Assembly: GCA_038134525.1 (NCBI GenBank)
Contig: JAYPVI010000010.1
Location: forward strand, 33,342 to 97,341
From: GCA-002727735 sp038134525
GTDB lineage: Bacteria; Bacteroidota; Bacteroidia; Flavobacteriales_D; Parvicellaceae
Length of the DNA: 64,000 bases
Reading direction: 5' to 3'
Made by a program: the position numbers and the translations under genes. Positions 60,090-64,000 of this stretch are shown here, one piece after another. The notes beneath the pieces are model-generated. The model was not told where the DNA came from. It saw nothing but the letters and a program-made list of their open reading frames with translations, and did no database searches. How positions within the stretch are numbered: the stretch's first letter is position 1; the number at the start of each line of letters is the position of its first letter.

Positions 60090-62150
60090 ATGCCCTCTTC
60101 AAAAAGACATATGATCACCGCTGCTCTGCCTTATGCTAATGGACCATTGCACCTTGGCCATTTGGCTGGAGTATATATTTCAGCCGATATCTATGCGCGT
60201 TTTTTAAGGTCTAATAAAGAAGATGTCGCTTTTATTTGTGGTTCTGACGAACATGGAGCAGCCATAACCCTTAGAGCTAAAAAAGAAGGAAAAACACCAA
60301 AGGAAATTGTAGATGTATACCACCAAAGCAATAAGGAAGTATTTAAGCAATTAGGGGTTAGCTTTGATTATTATGACCGTACTTCAGAAGAACATCATCA
60401 CAAAACAGCTCAAGAATTATTCCTAGAATTAGAAAAAAAAGGAGCGTTTATCAAAAAGGAATCAGAGCAGTACTTTGATAAAGCATTTAATCAATTTTTG
60501 GCCGATCGTTATATCACAGGTACATGTCCTAACTGTAGTGCGGAGGATGCCTATGGAGATCAATGCGAAAAATGTGGTAGCGCACTGAGCCCTACTGAAC
60601 TTATTAATCCTATATCCACTTTAAGCGGTAAAACACCTGAACTAAAAAAAACTACGCATTGGTATATCCCACTTGATCGACATGAAAAATGGTTAAGCGA
60701 ATGGATGCAAAAAGGCATCTACAAAGGTGAAAAGGTGCATGAAGTAAAAGAATGGAAGAATCAAGTAGTAGGTCAGTGTATGAGTTGGATCAATGCTGGA
60801 CTACAGCCACGTGCCATAACTCGTGATTTAGACTGGGGAGTGGAAGTACCCATGAAGGATGCAAAAGGCAAAGTGCTTTACGTTTGGTTTGATGCTCCAA
60901 TAGGATACATTTCTGCCACTAAAAAATGGGCTTCAGAAAATGAAAAAAAATGGGAAGACTACTGGAAAAATAACAACACTAATTTAGTTCACTTTTTAGC
61001 CAAGGACAATATCGTATTTCACACGATTATTTTCCCAGTAATACTTGCTGAATTAGGCGATTATATACTACCTAAAAATGTACCTGCAAACGAATTTTTA
61101 AATTTAGAAGGGCAGAAATTGAGTACTTCTCGAAACTGGGCAGTTTGGGGAAAAGATTATTTAAATGATTTCCCTGGACAAGAAGATGTGCTGAGATATG
61201 TACTTTGCGCTATTTCTCCAGAAAATAAGGATAGTGACTTTTCTTGGAAAGACTTTCAAGCTAGAAACAATAATGAACTAGGTGCCATATTTGGAAATTT
61301 TGTAAACCGAACCCTAGTTCTTACCCAAAAGTATTATGAAGGACTAGTTCCTGCTAAAAATGACCTAACTGATTTAGATCAGGAAATCATTGATACCATT
61401 TCAAAAACTCCGGAACGAGTTGAACGAGCCATTCGATCATTTCGATTCAGGGACGCCTTGAGCGAAGCCATGAAGTTAGCAAGAGCAGGCAATAAATACT
61501 TAGCAGATAGTGAACCGTGGAAACTGGTTAAAACTGACCCAGAAAGGGTTAAAACCATTATGAATATTGCGATGCAAATCACCGCCAACCTATCTATTGT
61601 TTTTGAACCCTTTATGCCGCATAAGTCTGCCGATTTAGCTGCCATGCTCAACATTCCGTTACTGAAATGGAATGACGCAGGTAAAAGTGATTTAGTTATA
61701 AGTGGGCATCAAATAAACAAACCACAAATACTCTTTAAAAAGATTGAAGATGCTCAAATAGATGAGCAAATAACTAAACTCAAAGAAGCTTCTAAAAAAC
61801 CATCTAAATTCCCTCCTATGAAAGATGAAATTACATTTGACGATTTCATGAAAATGGACATTCGTGTAGGTACCATTACCGCTGCAGAAAAAGTAGAAAA
61901 AGCCGATAAATTATTAAAACTTACGGTAGATACAGGAATTGATACCAGAACCGTAGTTTCTGGAATTGCGGAACACTATAGTCCGGAAGATATTGTTGGG
62001 CAAAAAGTTAGCGTATTATTAAATCTAGCTCCTCGAAAAATCAGAGGAGTTGAATCTCAAGGGATGATTTTAATGGCCGAAACAACGGAAGGCGAATTGG
62101 CTTTTGTATCTCCTACTAAAGATTTAGAAGCGGGTAACACCATCAGATAA
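60090..62150 (+). CDS. metG: methionine-tRNA ligase
   Basis: A 686-residue class I synthetase. The HIGH motif reads PLHLGHLAG, the zinc-binding knob is CPNCSAEDAYGDQCEKCG, and KMSKS appears as EGQKLSTSRNWAV. The anticodon-binding helical domain spans about 400-540. A C-terminal EMAP/Trbp111-type tRNA-binding domain (about 580-686) has DFMKMDIRVGTITAAEKVEKADKL split by a short turn, plus NLAPRKIRGVESQGMILMA. I use ATG at 60090 (MPSSKRHMITAALPY); an upstream in-frame TTG would add only two codons. It is transcribed away from the LD-carboxypeptidase gene. Confidence 0.97.
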   Translation: MPSSKRHMITAALPYANGPLHLGHLAGVYISADIYARFLRSNKEDVAFICGSDEHGAAITLRAKKEGKTPKEIVDVYHQSNKEVFKQLGVSFDYYDRTSEEHHHKTAQELFLELEKKGAFIKKESEQYFDKAFNQFLADRYITGTCPNCSAEDAYGDQCEKCGSALSPTELINPISTLSGKTPELKKTTHWYIPLDRHEKWLSEWMQKGIYKGEKVHEVKEWKNQVVGQCMSWINAGLQPRAITRDLDWGVEVPMKDAKGKVLYVWFDAPIGYISATKKWASENEKKWEDYWKNNNTNLVHFLAKDNIVFHTIIFPVILAELGDYILPKNVPANEFLNLEGQKLSTSRNWAVWGKDYLNDFPGQEDVLRYVLCAISPENKDSDFSWKDFQARNNNELGAIFGNFVNRTLVLTQKYYEGLVPAKNDLTDLDQEIIDTISKTPERVERAIRSFRFRDALSEAMKLARAGNKYLADSEPWKLVKTDPERVKTIMNIAMQITANLSIVFEPFMPHKSADLAAMLNIPLLKWNDAGKSDLVISGHQINKPQILFKKIEDAQIDEQITKLKEASKKPSKFPPMKDEITFDDFMKMDIRVGTITAAEKVEKADKLLKLTVDTGIDTRTVVSGIAEHYSPEDIVGQKVSVLLNLAPRKIRGVESQGMILMAETTEGELAFVSPTKDLEAGNTIR

Positions 62151-62164
62151 TTTTTTTCTTTATT

Positions 62165-62237
62165 GCTCCCATAGTTCAACAGGATAGAATAACCGCCTCC
62201 TAAGCAGTAGATCTGGGTTCGAGTCCCGGTGGGAGTA
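62165..62237 (+). tRNA. tRNA-Arg (CCT)
   Basis: A 73-base tRNA. The acceptor is GCTCCCA/TGGGAGT (first pair G-T) with discriminator A, and the D-stem is GTTC/GAAT. The anticodon stem ACCGC/GCAGT contains one C-A mismatch and closes the loop CTCCTAA, giving anticodon CCT at 62199-62201 (codon AGG). The T-arm is CTGGG/CCCGG with TTCGAGT. CCA is not encoded. It lies 14 bases after metG and may be co-transcribed with it. Confidence 0.88.
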
Positions 62238-62451
62238 TTTTTTTTTATTTCGTAGTTTTTTTTTTTCAAGAGGTTACCGCTTTTTATTTTGCCCCTTATC
62301 ATTAATCTTTCATAGAATTACAGAAAAAAGCCATAAGATCTGGCTAAATTTCCACAAAGCCACCACCCCCATGTTGATTTAAATCCAAGTTTCTTTTCAA
62401 CCCCCTCGCTGTGAAATAGGGATGTAATCCAATGGTTTTTTATATTTGGGT
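62238..62451 (+). other. intergenic region between tRNA-Arg and the repeat lipoprotein
   Basis: This is the remainder of the gap between metG and the last gene. It starts with two long T runs after the tRNA, which may end transcription without a clear hairpin. A TATATTTG at 62441-62448 matches the minus-7 consensus, but it lies so close to the ATG at 62452 that a transcript would be leaderless. I see no ORF or repeat here. Confidence 0.4.
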
Positions 62452-64000
62452 ATGAGAGCATTTCTTAGTGTGTTAATAATTCTTGTTTTAGTAGCGTGCA
62501 ATTCTGCTCCTGATGAAGTCGCTGTTGAGGAAAATACAGTTGAAGTTATTGCTGATACTGCTCAAGTTATGGTTGAGGAAGTTGGTACAGTAAAAAACGA
62601 AATAGAAGAAGAGGAAGTTGATACAATAGAAACTAAGTTAGTGGAGGACGAAGTTGAGAGACATGGAACTGATTCATTCTGTTGTGGATCCTGTGGGGCT
62701 CAAATATGGATAGAGGATGAAGAGGAGGTTTTTGATAGAAATAAATTACTTGAATTGTATGAAGTGATTGAAACAGCAAGACGTCAAAATGATTTTAGCA
62801 CCATAAAGAAATATGTAAAAACCGACACGTTCGCCTTTTATTATTGGCCTATTAAAACTGAAGAATTGGATAAAATAGATTTTGGAAATCTTGAAACAAT
62901 ATGGTTTGACGGTGGAGATTGTAGGGGTTGTGGAGATTACCATCGTATTGATATACATGCTAAAGATTTTATTGTTCATAAAGACAATGGAAAAGCTCAT
63001 TTAGATTCAAACTGGAGAAAAAATATTATCGTCACTGATCACCCTCATAACCCAAGAAATGACAGCATAATGCAATTGTTAACCAACTGCAATATATGTG
63101 ACCCTCAATTTGATGATGATGGAGCAGTACATAGCTTCTCACATAGCAATTTTAAATACAGAAAAAAGAAAACTAACAACATAATATATATTCAGACATT
63201 AAATTATGGGAGGTATGAATTACTTGTTTTTTCAGAGGAAAATGGACAATACTCTTTATTAGGTTTTGATGACTTTGTTGAATTTCAAAATGAAGAGTGT
63301 CATGTATATGACCCATATAAAGATTCTGTTGTCTTTTCTAATGATACAATTATGATATTTAGAGGGAACTCTAATTTGATGTTAAAATCTGAATTATATT
63401 TTAAAGATGGAAAACTATTTGGTTTAGCTAAAGGGTGGTATGTAAATGGAAATTTGAAATTTCAAGAGAATTATAAAGAAGGACGTCTTGATGGATTAAA
63501 TAAATATTGGTATGAAAATGGTAAATTGAGAGCAGAAGAAACTTACAAAGACGGTAAAAAAGATGGATTATGGAAAGAGTGGTATGAAAATGGACAATTG
63601 AAATATGAAACAAATTATATGAAAGGAAAACCGCAGGGGTTATGGAAAGGTTGGCATGAAAATGGACAATTACAATCAGAAGGAAATTATATAAAAGGAA
63701 AACCGCAGGGGTTATGGAAAGTTTGGCATTATAATGGACAATTGAGAGAAGAAATGAATTATGTGGACGACTCCAGTGCATATGGATTACATAAAGAGTG
63801 GTATAAAAATGGACAATTGCATTATGAAAGAAATTATAATACATACGGGGAAAAAGTAGGGTTATCGAAAGGTTGGCATGAAAATGGACAATTGATGTTC
63901 GAAGAAAACTATATAAATGGAAAACAGCAGGGGTTATCGAAAGGTTGGTATAAAAATGGACAATTGCATTATGAAAGAAATTATAATACATACGGGGAAA
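62452..64000 (+). CDS. YwqK/MORN_2-repeat lipoprotein, 3' end outside window
   Basis: The frame is open from ATG 62452 to the window edge, at least 516 residues. The N-terminal lipoprotein signal is MRAFLSVLIILVLVAC (Cys16). An acidic Val/Glu-rich linker follows (about 20-70), then a Cys cluster FCCGSCG (about 76-82), a unique domain of unknown fold (about 85-320) with further CRGCG-type Cys, and from residue 324 at least eight MORN_2 repeats of 24-25 residues with consensus GLxKxWYENGQLxxExNYxxGK. The repeats are nearly identical at DNA level. The antisense strand carries a spurious long frame through the repeats. Surface lipoprotein is likely; function unknown. Confidence 0.88.
   Translation, partial: MRAFLSVLIILVLVACNSAPDEVAVEENTVEVIADTAQVMVEEVGTVKNEIEEEEVDTIETKLVEDEVERHGTDSFCCGSCGAQIWIEDEEEVFDRNKLLELYEVIETARRQNDFSTIKKYVKTDTFAFYYWPIKTEELDKIDFGNLETIWFDGGDCRGCGDYHRIDIHAKDFIVHKDNGKAHLDSNWRKNIIVTDHPHNPRNDSIMQLLTNCNICDPQFDDDGAVHSFSHSNFKYRKKKTNNIIYIQTLNYGRYELLVFSEENGQYSLLGFDDFVEFQNEECHVYDPYKDSVVFSNDTIMIFRGNSNLMLKSELYFKDGKLFGLAKGWYVNGNLKFQENYKEGRLDGLNKYWYENGKLRAEETYKDGKKDGLWKEWYENGQLKYETNYMKGKPQGLWKGWHENGQLQSEGNYIKGKPQGLWKVWHYNGQLREEMNYVDDSSAYGLHKEWYKNGQLHYERNYNTYGEKVGLSKGWHENGQLMFEENYINGKQQGLSKGWYKNGQLHYERNYNTYGE
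63799..63853 (+). repeat. 55-base exact repeat, copy 1
   Basis: The 55 bases 63799-63853 recur without mismatch at 63946-64000, 147 bases (two repeat units) later. Identity may continue past the window edge. Confidence 0.92.
63946..64000 (+). repeat. 55-base exact repeat, copy 2
   Basis: Second copy of the 63799-63853 segment, running to the window edge. The exact match over two-unit spacing points to a recent duplication of a two-repeat block within the gene. Confidence 0.92.

Larger units (their letters stand above)
63421..64000 (+). repeat. tandem 72/75-base in-frame coding repeats
   Basis: Eight repeat units begin at 63421, 63493, 63565, 63637, 63709, 63784, 63859 and 63931, with lengths 72, 72, 72, 72, 75, 75 and 72 bases; the eighth is cut by the window. 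Each codes for one MORN_2 unit. Variation is concentrated at the exposed positions between the W/Y-x-NG cores. Confidence 0.92.

Noticed and set aside
62441..62451. Perfect TAnnTTTG (TATATTTG) as promoter of the repeat lipoprotein
   Set aside because: The box sits 3 bases before the ATG with no matching upstream TTTG, so it would require leaderless transcription. Not listed as a promoter.
63428..63991. Long minus-strand open frame of 187 codons
   Set aside because: It is the antisense shadow of the tandem MORN_2 repeats. The plus frame is open over 516 codons with lipoprotein signal and conserved repeat motifs, and the minus product is a low-complexity periodic artefact.

Overview
The window looks like ordinary chromosome from a gliding or formerly gliding, type IX secretion (T9SS)-bearing member of the Bacteroidota, most likely a marine Flavobacteriales (Cryomorphaceae/Crocinitomicaceae-like). 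The evidence is strongly A+T-rich DNA, GldH, PorZ, two secreted proteins with T9SS type A or type B C-terminal domains, and many families typical of that phylum (DUF4292, DUF4837, DUF3108, DUF2911, PSP1/RicT). I see no phage, integrase, transposase, plasmid or CRISPR signature. Coding density is very high, and many neighbouring genes overlap by 1 to 20 bases. The species assignment is inference.

Layout. 1-4.6 kb: end of a TPR protein, a DUF4292 lipoprotein, an EnvC-like degenerate LytM protein, then a two-gene minus-strand unit with a HIRAN-like domain. 4.1-9 kb: a minus-strand unit of an AsmA-like giant, an M20 dipeptidase and an LEA2-type lipoprotein. 9-13 kb: a secreted choice-of-anchor-L adhesin, gpmI and an orphan histidine kinase. 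13.2-17.2 kb: tRNA-Phe diverging from pheT, plus an acyltransferase. 17.2-21 kb: a minus-strand unit (cytochrome-b-like membrane protein, hflX, threonine dehydrogenase-like, YwqK-type repeat protein). 21-28 kb: DUF3108, a small conserved protein, a LysE exporter, an FAD oxidoreductase, a MORN protein, ComF, a coiled-coil membrane protein, a putative beta-barrel and DUF4837. 28-36.5 kb: a minus-strand block with lytic transglycosylase, aminotransferase, gldH-ricT-holB, CvpA and porZ. 36.6-40 kb: tRNA-Arg and a 1036-residue T9SS cargo. 40-50.5 kb: transporters, methyltransferase, YebC, free-methionine-sulfoxide reductase, a nitrilase-family enzyme, a second YwqK-type paralogue, a queuosine-precursor transporter, and a five-gene overlapping unit (purN, ion channel, rnhA, MDR reductase, SCO). 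50.6-54 kb: acpP-fabF-rnc facing rluB-yraN. 54-60 kb: DUF2911 and a minus-strand unit of LD-carboxypeptidase, PIG-L deacetylase, a previously missed 39-residue membrane peptide, and a sodium/solute symporter. 60-64 kb: metG, tRNA-Arg and a lipoprotein with at least eight YwqK/MORN_2 repeats that runs off the right edge.

Themes. Envelope biology dominates: peptidoglycan turnover (EnvC-like, SLT, LD-carboxypeptidase), lipoproteins, T9SS and gliding. Translation genes (pheT, metG, three tRNAs, hflX, rluB, queuosine uptake) are scattered through it. The points most worth checking are the 39-residue single-helix ORF coupled to the symporter, the repeat lipoprotein at the right edge (which carries a 55-base identical duplication), the concentration of five MORN-class genes including a distant paralogous pair, and the small HIRAN-like pair. 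I found nothing I would call a proven new system.
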